DNA from: Collimonas fungivorans Ter331
GTDB taxonomy: Bacteria; Pseudomonadota; Gammaproteobacteria; Burkholderiales; Burkholderiaceae_D
DNA: 64,000 bases
Direction of reading: 5' to 3'
Assembly (NCBI RefSeq): GCF_000221045.1
Contig: NC_015856.1
Coordinates: 4,050,542 to 4,114,541 of the forward strand
Shown here piece after piece: positions 7,911 through 17,863 of the stretch; positions within the stretch are counted from its first letter, which is position 1, and each line of letters begins with the position of its first letter. The translations under genes were made by a program, and so were the position numbers. Under the pieces are notes generated by a model. It was not told the DNA's origin, did no database searches, and was given only the letters and a program-made list of their open reading frames with translations.

Positions 7911-10058
7911 ATGCTCAACCGACTCTCCTTCGGCTTCAAGTCGATCCTGCCGCTGATGCTGCAAACCGAAGCGACAGAATGCGGCCTCGCCTGCCTCGGC
8001 ATGCTGGCCGGTTATTACGGTTACCGCACCGACCTGGCGACATTGCGCCGCCGCTTTCCGGTCTCGCTCAAGGGCTCCACCCTGCGCGACCTGATCGCCA
8101 TCGCCGGCCAGCTGGAACTGGCGACGCGTCCTCTGAAACTCGATCTCGAGGACCTGGCGCAACTCAAGCTGCCGTGCATCCTGCACTGGAATTTCAATCA
8201 CTTCGTGGTGCTGCAGGAAGTCGGCCCGCGTTCGGTGACGATCTACGATCCGGCCTTCGGCATCCGCAAGCTGTCGATGGACGAAGCGGCCAAGGCCTTT
8301 ACCGGCGTGGCGCTTGAACTGTGGCCGAATCCCGGCTTCAAGCCGGCGGAAGAAAAACAGACGGTGCGCCTGCGCGGTTTGCTGGGGCGCGTTAGCGGCC
8401 TGTACCGCTCCTTCGGCCAGATCCTGCTGCTGTCGCTGGCGCTGGAAGTGTTTGCGGTGGTCAGTCCGTTTTTCCTGCAATGGGTGATCGACAACGTGCT
8501 GGTCTCGGCCGACCGCGATTTGCTGACGACGCTGGCGCTGGGTTTCGGCCTGCTGATGCTGATGCAGCAGGCAATCACCATCGCCCGCAGCTGGGTCCTG
8601 ATGTACATGAGCACCACGCTCAATGTGCAATGGCAAGCCAATGTGTTCACCCATCTGCTGCGGCTGCCGGTGGCCTATTTCGAAAAGCGCCATCTGGGAG
8701 ACGTGGTGTCGCGCTTCGGCGCCGTCGGCGTCATCCAGCACACGCTGACCACCTCCTTCCTGGAGGCGATCCTGGACGGCGTGATGACCGTCGTCACGCT
8801 GGCGCTGATGTTCATCTACAGCCCGCTGCTGGCATGGATCGCGATTGCGGCGATGGCCTTGTACGGCCTGGGGCGCTGGGCCTGGTTTGCACCGCTGCGG
8901 CACGCCACCGAAGAAGAGATCATCCATGCCGCCAAACAGCAGACCCATTTCCTGGAAACCATCCGCGGCGTCAAGACCATCAAGCTGTTCCAGCGCCAGG
9001 ACGAGCGCCGCGCTACCTGGCTGAGCCTGCTGGTGGACCAGGTCAATGCCGACCTGCGCACGCAGAAGCTGAGCCTGCTCTACAAGTCGCTCAACGGTGT
9101 GCTGTTCGGCATCGAAAACATCCTGATCATCTGGCTCGGCGCCAGGCTGGTCATGGACGGCAATTTCACGGTGGGCGCCCTGATGGCGTTCAACGCCTAC
9201 AAAGGACAGTTCGACGGCCGCGTCAGTTCGCTGATCGACAAGTTCGTCGAGGTCAAGATGCTGCAATTGCAAGGTGAACGGCTGGCCGATATCGTGCTTC
9301 ATCGACCTGAAACGACGCATGCCCGGAATGTGGATGAGCGTGAGACAGCCCTGACACCGTCCCTGGAAGTGCGCGGCTTGCGCTTCCGTTATGCCGAACA
9401 GGAGCCCTACGTGCTGGACGGTGTTTCTTTCCGCATCGCCGCCGGCGAATCGGTCGCCATCGTCGGGCCGTCCGGCGGCGGCAAGACGACGCTGATCAAT
9501 ATCTTGCTGGGGATACTGGCGCCGACCCAAGGCGAGGTGCTGATTGGCGGCCAGAACGTCAGCCATGTCGGGCTGGACACCTTGCGCCGGATGATCGGCA
9601 CGGTGCTGCAGGACGACGTGCTGTTTGCCGGTTCGCTAGCCGACAACATCAGTTTTTTCGATCCCCAGGCCGATCATGCCTGGATCGCGGAATGCGCCCG
9701 TCTGGCGGCGATCCACCAGGATATCGCGGCCATGCCGATGGGCTACAACACGCTGGTCGGCGACATGGGCACCATCCTCTCGGGCGGCCAAAAGCAAAGG
9801 GTGCTGCTGGCGCGCGCGCTCTACAAGCGGCCGCAGATCCTGTTTCTCGACGAGGCCACCAGCCACCTGGATATCGAACGTGAGCAGCTGGTCAACAACG
9901 CCATCAAATCCATCAGCATCACGCGCGTGATCGTGGCGCACCGGCCGGAAACCATCAACAGCGCCGACCGCGCCATTGTGCTGGTAGGCGGCAAAGTGGT
10001 CGAGGACCCGCAGTTGCCAGCCGAAGCGGAACAGATGGACGCGGCGCCGGCACAATGA
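7911..10058 (+). CDS. peptidase-containing ABC exporter (C39 domain, CvaB/RaxB type)
   Basis: This 715-residue protein should cleave the double-glycine leader and export the core peptide. The N-terminal C39 peptidase (about 1-135) has Gln18, Cys24 (QTEATECG), His97 (NFNHFVVL) and Asp113 (IYDP), a complete catalytic set. A six-helix ABC membrane domain follows (about 160-440). The nucleotide-binding domain has Walker A GPSGGGKTT near 518, signature LSGGQKQR near 622 and Walker B ILFLDEAT near 642. The start at 7911 gives the usual distance to the catalytic Cys. It overlaps the next gene by 4 nt (ATGA), so translation is probably coupled. Confidence 0.93.
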   Translation: MLNRLSFGFKSILPLMLQTEATECGLACLGMLAGYYGYRTDLATLRRRFPVSLKGSTLRDLIAIAGQLELATRPLKLDLEDLAQLKLPCILHWNFNHFVVLQEVGPRSVTIYDPAFGIRKLSMDEAAKAFTGVALELWPNPGFKPAEEKQTVRLRGLLGRVSGLYRSFGQILLLSLALEVFAVVSPFFLQWVIDNVLVSADRDLLTTLALGFGLLMLMQQAITIARSWVLMYMSTTLNVQWQANVFTHLLRLPVAYFEKRHLGDVVSRFGAVGVIQHTLTTSFLEAILDGVMTVVTLALMFIYSPLLAWIAIAAMALYGLGRWAWFAPLRHATEEEIIHAAKQQTHFLETIRGVKTIKLFQRQDERRATWLSLLVDQVNADLRTQKLSLLYKSLNGVLFGIENILIIWLGARLVMDGNFTVGALMAFNAYKGQFDGRVSSLIDKFVEVKMLQLQGERLADIVLHRPETTHARNVDERETALTPSLEVRGLRFRYAEQEPYVLDGVSFRIAAGESVAIVGPSGGGKTTLINILLGILAPTQGEVLIGGQNVSHVGLDTLRRMIGTVLQDDVLFAGSLADNISFFDPQADHAWIAECARLAAIHQDIAAMPMGYNTLVGDMGTILSGGQKQRVLLARALYKRPQILFLDEATSHLDIEREQLVNNAIKSISITRVIVAHRPETINSADRAIVLVGGKVVEDPQLPAEAEQMDAAPAQ

Positions 10059-11476
10059 TTTCACTGAAAAACGCCTTGCCGCTGCTGGCGCTGGCTGCCG
10101 CCATCTCCGCACCAGCCTGTGCGGAATCGATCTGGTCCGATCCGCTGCGGACAGCAAACAATCTCTCCGGCACGCCGGCTGCCACGCTCACCAGCAGTTG
10201 CGGATTCGATGCGCAACTGCCGGTCCCGCTGACCTTGCTGGACGCGGTCGAACGCGCGCTCTGCCGCAATCCGCAGACGCGCCAGGCCTGGGCCAATGTC
10301 AAGGTGCAGACAGCCGCGCTAGGCGTGAGCCGCGCCGCCTACCTGCCAACCTTGACTGCGGCCGGCAGCTGGAGCAAGGCCGATAATCGTTATAGTTATC
10401 CGGATTTTCCAGAGAATAATTCATCGCTCAAGACCCACAGCAGCAATGCCAACCTGAGCTTGAACTGGGTACTGTACGATTCCGGACTGCGCGCCGCCAA
10501 CCTGGAAAATGCGCGACAGTTGTTGAACGCCGCCAGCGCGGCCCAGGACGATGTCCTGCAGACCGTGTTCCTCAATACCGTGCAAAGCTTTTACCAGGCG
10601 CAGGCAGCGCAAGCAATGCTGAGCGCAACCGCCGATGCCGAACTGGCTGCGCAACAAAGCTTCAAGGCCAGCGAAGCCAGATACCAGGCCGGCGCAGGCG
10701 CCCTGGCTGACAAGCTGCAGGCCCAGACCTCTTATGCGCAGGCAAGCCTGAAACGGGCGCAGGCGGCAGGCGACCTGCAAAGCGCGCTCGGCACCCTGGC
10801 CATCGTCATGGGCTTGCGGCCGAACATTCCAGTGGCGCTGGCCGACCTGGGCTTGCAGGCTACCGACGCACCTTTGCTGCAGCAAGCCGCCGACGACCTG
10901 ATCGCCGATGCGGTGCGCCGCCATCCAAAGATACTAGCGGCGCAGGCGCAATTGAAATCCGCCCAGGCGCAGGTCGACGCCGCCCGCGCCGAAGGCCGGC
11001 CGACGCTGTCGCTGTTCGCCACCGGCGACCGCAACGACACGCCGATCAACCAGGTGTCCTCCAAACAAACCATCACCAGCCGCAGCATCGGCCTGCAGGT
11101 CAGCATTCCTTTATTCGACGGTTTCGGCCGCAAATACAAGGTGCGCGGCGCGCGGGCGCAGGCCGAAAGCAGGCAGGCCGACCTGGAAAATATCGAGCAA
11201 CAGGTGATGCTGGAAGTATGGAAAAGCGACCAGGCGCTGCGCACCGAAGCCGAAAACCTGAACACTACCGACATTCTTTTACGCAGCGCGAAACAGTCTT
11301 TCGATGTGGCGCAAGGGCGCTACAGGGCCGGTGTGGGAAACATTCTTGAATTGCTGAAAGCGCAGAGCGACCTGGCGTCGGCACAGCAGCAGCGAATCCT
11401 GGCGCTGACCAGCTGGCAAACCGCGAGATTGCGACTAGCGGCTAGTCTGGGGCGATTGAGGATGGATGGAATTTGA
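10055..11476 (+). CDS. TolC-like outer-membrane efflux protein of the peptide exporter
   Basis: This 473-residue protein has a Sec signal peptide (about 1-23, ending APACA) and two tandem outer-membrane-efflux repeats typical of TolC/TolC-like channels. Long Ala/Gln-rich helices (QAQTSYAQASLKRAQAAG) and the C-terminal repeat motif QGRYRAGVGNILELLKAQ are visible. Length is normal. It completes a three-part type I secretion system encoded in order adaptor, ABC exporter, channel. Its start overlaps the exporter stop by 4 nt. A bidirectional terminator ends the unit 13 nt later. Confidence 0.9.
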   Translation: MISLKNALPLLALAAAISAPACAESIWSDPLRTANNLSGTPAATLTSSCGFDAQLPVPLTLLDAVERALCRNPQTRQAWANVKVQTAALGVSRAAYLPTLTAAGSWSKADNRYSYPDFPENNSSLKTHSSNANLSLNWVLYDSGLRAANLENARQLLNAASAAQDDVLQTVFLNTVQSFYQAQAAQAMLSATADAELAAQQSFKASEARYQAGAGALADKLQAQTSYAQASLKRAQAAGDLQSALGTLAIVMGLRPNIPVALADLGLQATDAPLLQQAADDLIADAVRRHPKILAAQAQLKSAQAQVDAARAEGRPTLSLFATGDRNDTPINQVSSKQTITSRSIGLQVSIPLFDGFGRKYKVRGARAQAESRQADLENIEQQVMLEVWKSDQALRTEAENLNTTDILLRSAKQSFDVAQGRYRAGVGNILELLKAQSDLASAQQQRILALTSWQTARLRLAASLGRLRMDGI

Positions 11477-11489
11477 GCATGCCGAAAAC

Positions 11490-11517
11490 AAAAAAGCCCG
11501 CTTGCGCGAGCTTTTTT
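11490..11517. terminator. bidirectional terminator between the export operon and the tRNA cluster
   Basis: AAAAAAGC at 11490-11497 pairs with GCTTTTTT at 11510-11517, with an inner CGC/GCG pair and a TTGC loop. T-tracts occur on both strands, so it can end the plus-strand channel gene and the minus-strand tRNA-Glu transcript. Confidence 0.8.
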
Positions 11518-11521
11518 ATTC

Positions 11522-11597
11522 TGGCGTCCCCAGGGGGATTCGAACCCCCGTACTCACCGTGAAAGGGTGATGTCCTAGGCCTCTAGACGATGGGGAC
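11522..11597 (-). tRNA. tRNA-Glu (anticodon TTC), copy 1
   Basis: This 76-nt gene includes an encoded CCA. The acceptor arms GTCCCCA and TGGGGAC pair fully, the T-arm loop is TTCGAAT, and the anticodon loop reads TTC between CACCC and GGGTG arms. It is identical to the copy at 11754. A terminator-like hairpin lies upstream (11652-11674), so this copy may have its own promoter. Confidence 0.97.
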
Positions 11598-11639
11598 AAT
11601 AATCTGTCCGTACTGGCCTTGCTCATACTTTGTTGCTGC

Positions 11640-11674
11640 CTACAAAAACAATAAAGGCCGCAGCGGGCGGCCTT
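11640..11674 (-). terminator. terminator between the two tRNA-Glu genes
   Basis: AAGGCCGC at 11654-11661 pairs with GCGGCCTT at 11667-11674. Read on the minus strand it is followed by TTTATTGTTTTT. It would end a transcript running from gltX or tRNA-Ala through the first tRNA-Glu. Confidence 0.65.
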
Positions 11675-11753
11675 ATCGATTGTATTGAATACATTCAGCA
11701 CCGGAAATCTGCGGCCGGTTTCTGCCGCTTACCTGTCGATGCCAAAAGAATTC

Positions 11754-11829
11754 TGGCGTCCCCAGGGGGATTCGAACCCCCGTACTCACCGTGAAAGGGT
11801 GATGTCCTAGGCCTCTAGACGATGGGGAC
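11754..11829 (-). tRNA. tRNA-Glu (anticodon TTC), copy 2
   Basis: This 76-nt gene with encoded CCA is identical in sequence to the copy at 11522. Flanks shared by both copies (CTGTCCGTACT upstream in tRNA sense and TTGCTGCCT nearby) suggest a tandem duplication that included spacer DNA. It lies 41 nt downstream of tRNA-Ala in the same orientation. Confidence 0.97.
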
Positions 11830-11870
11830 ATTTACTGTCCGTACTACGTTGCTGCCTTACTACAATGTGC

Positions 11871-11946
<76 letters not shown>

Positions 11947-12017
11947 GTTTGCAGAAGCGAGATTATAGCAAGCTTATTTAGAGCTTGTAAATCCCGATTT
12001 GCAGATTTATTGCAGTT

Positions 12018-13460
12018 TTACACCAGATGGGGCTGCAAACGTGCCATCACCGCCTCGCGGCCCAACAATTCGAGCACGGCATCAATCGCCGGCGTCTGCA
12101 ACTGTCCGGTCAGCATCAAACGCAATGGCATCGCAATCTGCGGCATCTTCAGCGCATGTGCAGCCAATACTTCCTTGATCATCGGCGCCAGGCTTTCCTT
12201 GTTCCACTCGACGCTTGCGCAGCGTGCGGCGAAATCGGCCAATGCCGGCTTGACCGCATCGGTGAAGTGTTGCGCCAGCAATGCTGCATCCGGCGCCGGC
12301 TTGCGATAGAACAGCATGGCGGCAACCCCGATTTCATTGACGGTATGGGCGCGCTCTTTCAGCAGGCCGATCACTTTTGGCAATGCCGGCGCATTGCTGA
12401 AATCGGCGCCGTCTTGCTCCATCAACGGCTTGACCAGCGCCGCCAGGCGTTCATTGTCGGCCAGCTTGATGTAATGATTGTTGATCGAGGCCAATTTTTC
12501 CGGATTGAATTGCGCCGGCGATTTCGACAAATGATCGAGATCGAACCATGCGCAAAATTGCTCCACGCTGAAAATCTCTTCGTTGCCATGGCTCCAGCCG
12601 AGGCGCGCCAGGTAGTTCAGCATCGCTTCCGGCAAATAACCCTGCGCCGGATAATCCATCACGCTGACCGCGCCATGGCGCTTCGACAGTTTTTCGCCGT
12701 CTGCGCCGAGGATCATCGGCACGTGGCCGTACAGCGGCAGCTCGGCACCCAGGGCCTTGAGGATGTTGATCTGGCGCGGCGTGTTGTTGACATGGTCGTC
12801 GCCGCGGATCACGTGGGTGATCTGCATGTCCCAGTCGTCCACCACCACGCAGAAATTATAGGTCGGCGTGCCGTCCGGACGAGCGATCACCAGGTCGTCC
12901 ATTTCACGGTTCGAGATGGTGATGTTGCCTTTGACTACATCGTCCCAGCTGACATCGCCATCCAGCGGATTCTTGAAACGCACCACCGGTTTGCGGTCGG
13001 CCGGCACCGGCGGCAGGGTCTTGCCCGCTTCCGGACGCCAGGTGCCGTCGTAGCGCGGCTTTTCGCCGGCGGCGCGCATGCGTTCGCGCATCGCTTCGAC
13101 TTCTTCCGGCGATGAATAACAATGATAGGCCGTGCCCTGTTGCAGCATTTGTCCGATCACTTCGCGATAGCGGTCCATGCGCCGCATCTGGTAGAACGGA
13201 CCTTCGTCGTGTTCCAGCCCCAGCCATTGCATGCCGTCGATGATCGCCTGCACTGCCTCTGGGGTCGAACGTTCGAGATCGGTATCTTCGATGCGCAGCA
13301 CGAAAGTGCCGCCGAAGTGGCGCGCGTAGGCCCAGGAAAACAGCGCGGTGCGGGCGCCGCCCAGGTGCAGGTAACCGGTCGGGCTTGGGGCAAAACGGGT
13401 GCGTACCGGTTTCAATGCGGGTTTCAACGAAGAATTGGATGCTGGAGTGCTGGCGGTCAT
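12018..13460 (-). CDS. gltX: glutamyl-tRNA synthetase
   Basis: This 480-residue class I aminoacyl-tRNA synthetase charges tRNA-Glu with glutamate. The HIGH-equivalent is GYLHLGG at about 29-35 and the KMSKS-equivalent is KLSKRHG in the middle of the protein. A C-terminal anticodon-binding helical domain follows. A poorly conserved extension of about 18 residues rich in Ser/Pro/Lys precedes the catalytic fold, so the true start could be slightly internal. The gene lies just upstream of tRNA-Ala and two tRNA-Glu genes on the same strand, so the enzyme and its substrate tRNAs may share regulation. Confidence 0.96.
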   Translation of the reverse strand: MTASTPASNSSLKPALKPVRTRFAPSPTGYLHLGGARTALFSWAYARHFGGTFVLRIEDTDLERSTPEAVQAIIDGMQWLGLEHDEGPFYQMRRMDRYREVIGQMLQQGTAYHCYSSPEEVEAMRERMRAAGEKPRYDGTWRPEAGKTLPPVPADRKPVVRFKNPLDGDVSWDDVVKGNITISNREMDDLVIARPDGTPTYNFCVVVDDWDMQITHVIRGDDHVNNTPRQINILKALGAELPLYGHVPMILGADGEKLSKRHGAVSVMDYPAQGYLPEAMLNYLARLGWSHGNEEIFSVEQFCAWFDLDHLSKSPAQFNPEKLASINNHYIKLADNERLAALVKPLMEQDGADFSNAPALPKVIGLLKERAHTVNEIGVAAMLFYRKPAPDAALLAQHFTDAVKPALADFAARCASVEWNKESLAPMIKEVLAAHALKMPQIAMPLRLMLTGQLQTPAIDAVLELLGREAVMARLQPHLV

Positions 13461-13461
13461 G

Positions 13462-13496
13462 ATAAATAAAAACGGCCTTGGATTGCCAAAGCCGTT
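13462..13496 (-). terminator. terminator upstream of gltX (end of the DUF4399 transcript)
   Basis: AACGGC at 13471-13476 pairs with GCCGTT at 13491-13496, with an inner TTGG/CCAA pairing. On the minus strand it is followed by TTTTTATTTATC. It lies 68 nt after the DUF4399 stop and immediately before the gltX start, so it ends the upstream transcript or could act as an attenuator in a gltX leader. Confidence 0.7.
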
Positions 13497-13564
13497 ATCA
13501 AGGAAAACCCCATTTTACCGCGTTGCAGCAGCGGATGGAAACGGGGATGGCCTCAGGCTCGGGT

Positions 13565-13972
13565 CTATTTGACGGTGACGTTGATGGTTTTGCTCAGCTC
13601 CGGGCCGTAAGACTGGTGGGCGCCGTTGGCGAATTGCATGGTCAGCTTGTATTCCCCTGGCGGCAGCGTGACGCTGGTTTCGGTCTGACCCTTGCCAAAA
13701 TGCAAATGCTTGTCGTCGATCGGGATCGACTGCCCGGCCGGGATGCTGTCTTCGTTGATCAGCAGGTGGTGGTGGCCGGTATTGGCCGTCATGTCGCCGG
13801 CCGGCTTGACTTCCATGCCGCTGACGCCGAACTTGACGGTGAACGGGCTGCTCACCACCGCGCCGTCGGCCGGTTCGATGAACGAAACCGACGCAGCGTG
13901 GGCCAGCTGCGGCAACAGGCTGGCGCTCAGCAGGGTTGCAGAAAACAACAGCGAAAAAATTCTTGATTTCAT
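13565..13972 (-). CDS. DUF4399 domain periplasmic protein
   Basis: This 135-residue protein has a clear Sec signal peptide (about 1-27, ending LAHA-ASV). The mature part is a beta-rich domain with the motif TGHHHLLIN and the segment LPPGEYKLTMQFANGAHQSY, which I recognise as DUF4399. Clustered His residues suggest metal binding, but no function is established. A 12-nt tandem repeat lies in its 5' leader, and a terminator follows its stop. Confidence 0.8.
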   Translation of the reverse strand: MKSRIFSLLFSATLLSASLLPQLAHAASVSFIEPADGAVVSSPFTVKFGVSGMEVKPAGDMTANTGHHHLLINEDSIPAGQSIPIDDKHLHFGKGQTETSVTLPPGEYKLTMQFANGAHQSYGPELSKTINVTVK

Positions 13973-13986
13973 TGCCTTGTCCTTGA

Positions 13987-14034
13987 GGTGAAAAATGCGG
14001 TGGAAAATGCGGTGAAAAATCAGGTGGAAAACCT
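13987..14034. repeat. four imperfect copies of a 12-nt tandem repeat
   Basis: Units at 13987, 13999, 14011 and 14023 follow the pattern ggtgRaaaatgc, with the last two diverging at the end. The array lies 15 nt upstream of the DUF4399 start on the minus strand, in a gap shared with the divergent cupin gene. Copy number may vary between strains. Confidence 0.7.
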
Positions 14035-14112
14035 ACATAAAATCCGCGCAATGCATTGGGTGCAATAACTGAGTGCAATAATACAGCGCAGCCAAACTAC
14101 CAGGAGACCATC

Positions 14113-14475
14113 ATGCCAGCCGTCCATGGCAATCTGTTGACCGAGTTGCCGGCCGACGGTTCAACCGAAGTATTCGAACTCCTGCACGAACGGGCCGGCC
14201 TGAAAATCGAACGCATCGTCTCCAGCGGCCAGGCCAGTCCGCCCGGCTTCTGGTACGACAACCCACAGGAAGAATGGGTGCTGCTGCTCAGCGGCAGCGC
14301 CGGACTGACGCTGGAAGGCCAGGCCGGCGAGCATGTCATGCAGCCCGGCGCCTGGCTGCATATCCCGCCGCACTGCCGCCACCGCATAGAGTGGACCGAT
14401 GCAGCGCAGCCTACAATCTGGCTGGCCATACATCATGATGATGCACAGGCATTGGCGCCGAAGCTTCCCCTTTAG
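14113..14475 (+). CDS. small cupin-domain protein
   Basis: This 120-residue single-domain cupin is predicted to be cytosolic. Start at 14113 is fixed by CAGGAG nine nt upstream. The first cupin motif is degenerate (WYDNPQEEWVLLLSGSAGL) and the second is PGAWLHIPPHCRHRIEW, with His residues suited to metal binding. Its stop overlaps the convergent apbC stop by 4 nt. Substrate or regulatory role cannot be told from sequence. Confidence 0.8.
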   Translation: MPAVHGNLLTELPADGSTEVFELLHERAGLKIERIVSSGQASPPGFWYDNPQEEWVLLLSGSAGLTLEGQAGEHVMQPGAWLHIPPHCRHRIEWTDAAQPTIWLAIHHDDAQALAPKLPL

Positions 14476-15560
14476 TCGTTCTTGATCACGATGGTAGGGA
14501 ATTTGCTGCTCATGTCCTTGGCTTTTTCCGCCACCTTGATCGCCACCTTGCGCGCAATCTCTTTATAGATATGCGCCACCGGGCCGTCGGGTTCGGCCAC
14601 TACCGTCGGTGTGCCGGAATCGGTCTGCTGGCGGATCGACATGGTCAGCGGCAAGGCGCCCAGGAATTCAACGCCGTACTCGCCGCACATCTTGGCGCCG
14701 CCACCTTCGCCGAAAATGGCTTCGGCATGGCCGCAATTGGAGCAGATATGGGTGCTCATGTTCTCCACGATGCCGAGAATCGGAATGCCGACCTTCTCGA
14801 ACATTTTCAAACCCTTGCGCGCATCCAGCAAGGCAATGTCCTGCGGCGTGGTGACGATCACGGCGCCGGTCACCGGCACTTTTTGCGACAAGGTCAGCTG
14901 GATGTCGCCGGTGCCGGGCGGCATGTCGACGATCAGGTAATCGAGGTCGCGCCAGTTGGTCTGGTCCAGCAGCTGCTGCAAAGCCTGGGTGACGATCGGG
15001 CCGCGCCACACCATGGGCTCGTCCGGATCGACCATGAAACCGATGCTCGACACCTGCAAGCCGTGATTTTCCAGCGGCTCCATGGTCTTGCCGTCCTTGG
15101 TTTCCGGACGGCCGCTGATGCCCATCATCATCGGCTGCGAAGGACCGTAGATATCGGCGTCGAGGATGCCGACCTGGGCGCCTTCCGCCGCCAGCGCCAG
15201 CGCCAGGTTGACCGCGGTAGTCGATTTGCCGACGCCGCCCTTGCCGGACGCCACCGCGATGATGTTCTTGATATTGGACATCAGCTTGACGCCGCGCTGC
15301 ACCGCATGCGACTGAATTTTCGAATAGACATGCGGGCTGACCTTGCCGACCCCGTCCAGCGCGCCGACCGCAGCGATAGCGGCATCGCCGATCAGGGCAA
15401 ACTGACTCTTCGCCGGATAATCCAGCTCGATATCGAACAGCACCTCGGCGCCCTCCAGCCGGATATTCCTGGCCGACTTGCTGCTTACCAGGTCCTTGCC
15501 GGTATTCGGATCGATCACACTGGACAACGCGGCCTTGACCGTTTCAATCGTGAAGCTCAT
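14472..15560 (-). CDS. apbC: iron-sulfur cluster carrier protein (Mrp/ApbC/NBP35 family)
   Basis: This 362-residue cytosolic P-loop ATPase binds and transfers 4Fe-4S clusters. An N-terminal MIP18-like domain (about 1-85) precedes the deviant Walker A segment [10 protein letters not shown] near 105-114. The C-terminal half carries the conserved CSNC pair that holds the bridging cluster at the dimer interface. Length is normal for the bacterial protein. The gene is divergent from metG, an arrangement widely seen for mrp. Confidence 0.94.
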   Translation of the reverse strand: MSFTIETVKAALSSVIDPNTGKDLVSSKSARNIRLEGAEVLFDIELDYPAKSQFALIGDAAIAAVGALDGVGKVSPHVYSKIQSHAVQRGVKLMSNIKNIIAVASGKGGVGKSTTAVNLALALAAEGAQVGILDADIYGPSQPMMMGISGRPETKDGKTMEPLENHGLQVSSIGFMVDPDEPMVWRGPIVTQALQQLLDQTNWRDLDYLIVDMPPGTGDIQLTLSQKVPVTGAVIVTTPQDIALLDARKGLKMFEKVGIPILGIVENMSTHICSNCGHAEAIFGEGGGAKMCGEYGVEFLGALPLTMSIRQQTDSGTPTVVAEPDGPVAHIYKEIARKVAIKVAEKAKDMSSKFPTIVIKND

Positions 15561-15757
15561 TACTTTTCCTCTGCGCGTTCTGTATAAGATGCGCCAAGTC
15601 TAAACCAAATCGGCGTTTTTCCGCTGGCGCGGCCCTGGCGCAGAGCCGGATTGGTGCAGGGATCAAAACAAGGATTAAAGCAAGGACCGGCCGGTCACTG
15701 CTAAAATCACTCTTTTATTCCAACCAGCAGCGCTTGACGTTGCAAAATTATTGCCAA

Positions 15758-17851
15758 ATGAGCATCGCTTTGACTTCAACTCCCCGCCAATTATTCGTCA
15801 CTACCGCCCTGCCTTACGCCAATGCAGCGTTTCATATCGGCCACATCATGGAATACATCCAGGCCGACATCTGGGTGCGGTTCCAGCGAATGCAGGGCCA
15901 TGAAGTCAATTTCGTCGGCGCCGACGATGCGCACGGCGCGCCGATCATGATCGCCGCCGAAAAGGCCGGCATCACGCCGCAGGAATTCGTGGCGCAGATC
16001 GCGGCCGGCCGCAAGCAGTACCTGGACGGCTTCCATATCGCCTTCGACAACTGGCACTCGACCGACGGCCCGGAAAACCACGAGCTGTCGCGCGACATCT
16101 ATCGCAAGCTGAAAGCGGCGGGTTTCATCGCGACCAAGACCATCGAGCAGTTCTACGACCCGGTCAAGAACATGTTCCTGCCGGACCGCTACATCAAGGG
16201 CGAATGCCCGAAATGCGGCGCCAAGGACCAGTACGGCGATTCCTGCGAAGTATGCAGCTCGGTGTATGCGCCGACCGACCTGATAAATCCCTACTCGACG
16301 CTGACCGGCGCGACGCCGGTGATGAAATCGTCGGAACACTTCTTCTTCAAACTGTCCGATCCGCAATGCGTGGAATTCCTGCGCGGCTGGGCCCTGGGCA
16401 ACGCCGACGGCAAGCCGCGCCTGCAATCGGAAGTCGCCAACAAGGCCAAGGAATGGCTGGAAAGCGACGGCGGCATGGGCGACTGGGACATCAGCCGCGA
16501 TGCGCCCTACTTCGGCATCGAGATCCCGGACGAGCCGGGCAAGTATTTCTATGTCTGGCTGGATGCGCCGGTCGGTTACCTGGCTTCGCTGAAAAACTAT
16601 TTCGGCAAGACCGGACGCGACTACGACGCCTTCATGGCCGATCCAAGGACCGAGCAGTACCATTTCATCGGCAAGGACATCACCTATTTCCATACCCTGT
16701 TCTGGCCGGCGATGCTGCACTTCTCGGGCCAGAAGGTGCCGAACAATGTGTTCGTGCACGGCTTCCTGACCGTCTCCGGCGAAAAGATGTCGAAGTCGCG
16801 CGGCACCGGCATCTCGCCGCTGCGCTACCTGGAACTGGGCATGAACCCGGAATGGATGCGCTACTACATCGCCGCCAAGCTGAGTGCGAAAGTGGAAGAC
16901 ATCGATTTCAATCCGGAAGATTTTGTGGCGCGCGTGAATTCCGACCTGATCGGCAAGTACATCAACATCGCCAGCCGCGCCGCCGGTTTCATCGCCAAGA
17001 AATTCGACGGCAAACTGAGCACTGCCTGGGCCACCGACAGCGATCCGTTCCTGGCCAGGCTGCGCGGCGTCGCCGCCGATATCCAGGCGCTCTACGACGG
17101 CCGCGAATACGGCAAGGCGCTGCGCGCAGTGATGGAACAGGCCGACCTGATCAATGCCTATGTCGACGCCAACAAGCCATGGGAACTGGCCAAGGATCCA
17201 AGCAAGGAAGCGGCCCTGCACGAAGTCTGCAGCCGCCTGCTGGAAGCGTTCCGCATCCTGACCATCTACCTGAAACCGGTGTTGCCGGCGCTGGCGGCCG
17301 AGGTGGAAAACTTCCTGCAAATCCAGCCGCTGGCCTGGGCCGATGTCGGCCAGCCGCTGGCTGACGGCCACAAGATCAACGTCTATACCCACCTGATGAC
17401 GCGGGTCGAGCCGAAGATGCTGGACGCCTTGTTTGACGCGCCTGCAGCCGCGGCGCCGGCAGAAGCTGCTGCCGCAGATGGCGCCAGCAGCGCAATCGAG
17501 CCGCTGGCCGCCGAAATCAAGATCGACGATTTCGTCAAGGTCGACCTGCGCATCGCCAGGATCGTCAATTGCGAACATGTGGACGGTTCCGACAAACTGC
17601 TGCGGCTGACCCTGGACGTCGGCGAAGGCCGTTTGCGCAATGTATTCTCCGGCATCAAGTCGTCCTACCAGCCGGAAGAACTGGTCGGCAAGCTGACGGT
17701 GATGGTGGCCAACCTGGCGCCGCGCAAGATGAAGTTCGGCATCTCGGAAGGCATGGTGCTGGCCGCTTCGGCCGCCGACGGCAAAACCAATCCAGGCATC
17801 TACGTACTCAACCCGTGGCCAGGCGCAGAACCGGGCATGCGGGTCAGTTAA
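15758..17851 (+). CDS. metG: methionyl-tRNA synthetase with C-terminal tRNA-binding domain
   Basis: This 697-residue class I synthetase has HIGH at residues 26-29. A zinc knuckle has cysteines at 150, 153, 163 and 166 (CPKC and CEVC), and KMSKS lies at 343-347. An Ala/Glu-rich linker near 565-590 leads to a C-terminal EMAP-like tRNA-binding domain with [19 protein letters not shown]. The start at 15758 gives the usual spacing to HIGH; an in-frame TTG 24 nt upstream is less likely. No clear Shine-Dalgarno is seen. The gene is divergent from apbC and is followed 12 nt later by a GNAT gene. Confidence 0.96.
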   Translation: MSIALTSTPRQLFVTTALPYANAAFHIGHIMEYIQADIWVRFQRMQGHEVNFVGADDAHGAPIMIAAEKAGITPQEFVAQIAAGRKQYLDGFHIAFDNWHSTDGPENHELSRDIYRKLKAAGFIATKTIEQFYDPVKNMFLPDRYIKGECPKCGAKDQYGDSCEVCSSVYAPTDLINPYSTLTGATPVMKSSEHFFFKLSDPQCVEFLRGWALGNADGKPRLQSEVANKAKEWLESDGGMGDWDISRDAPYFGIEIPDEPGKYFYVWLDAPVGYLASLKNYFGKTGRDYDAFMADPRTEQYHFIGKDITYFHTLFWPAMLHFSGQKVPNNVFVHGFLTVSGEKMSKSRGTGISPLRYLELGMNPEWMRYYIAAKLSAKVEDIDFNPEDFVARVNSDLIGKYINIASRAAGFIAKKFDGKLSTAWATDSDPFLARLRGVAADIQALYDGREYGKALRAVMEQADLINAYVDANKPWELAKDPSKEAALHEVCSRLLEAFRILTIYLKPVLPALAAEVENFLQIQPLAWADVGQPLADGHKINVYTHLMTRVEPKMLDALFDAPAAAAPAEAAAADGASSAIEPLAAEIKIDDFVKVDLRIARIVNCEHVDGSDKLLRLTLDVGEGRLRNVFSGIKSSYQPEELVGKLTVMVANLAPRKMKFGISEGMVLAASAADGKTNPGIYVLNPWPGAEPGMRVS

Positions 17852-17863
17852 GAGCGACGCCTG

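Noticed and set aside
7860-9566. Minus-strand open frame of 568 codons opposite the C39 exporter
   Set aside because: It lies antisense to a gene with complete catalytic and ATP-binding motifs, is rich in Gln, His, Arg and Asp as expected from the complement of GC-rich codons, and shows no domain or ribosome-binding site.
11516-11701. 61-codon frame across tRNA-Glu copy 1
   Set aside because: It runs through a tRNA gene and a terminator; the RNA structure explains the sequence.
13987-14034. CRISPR-like array
   Set aside because: Units are 12 nt and contiguous without spacers, so this is a simple tandem repeat. No cas genes occur in the window.
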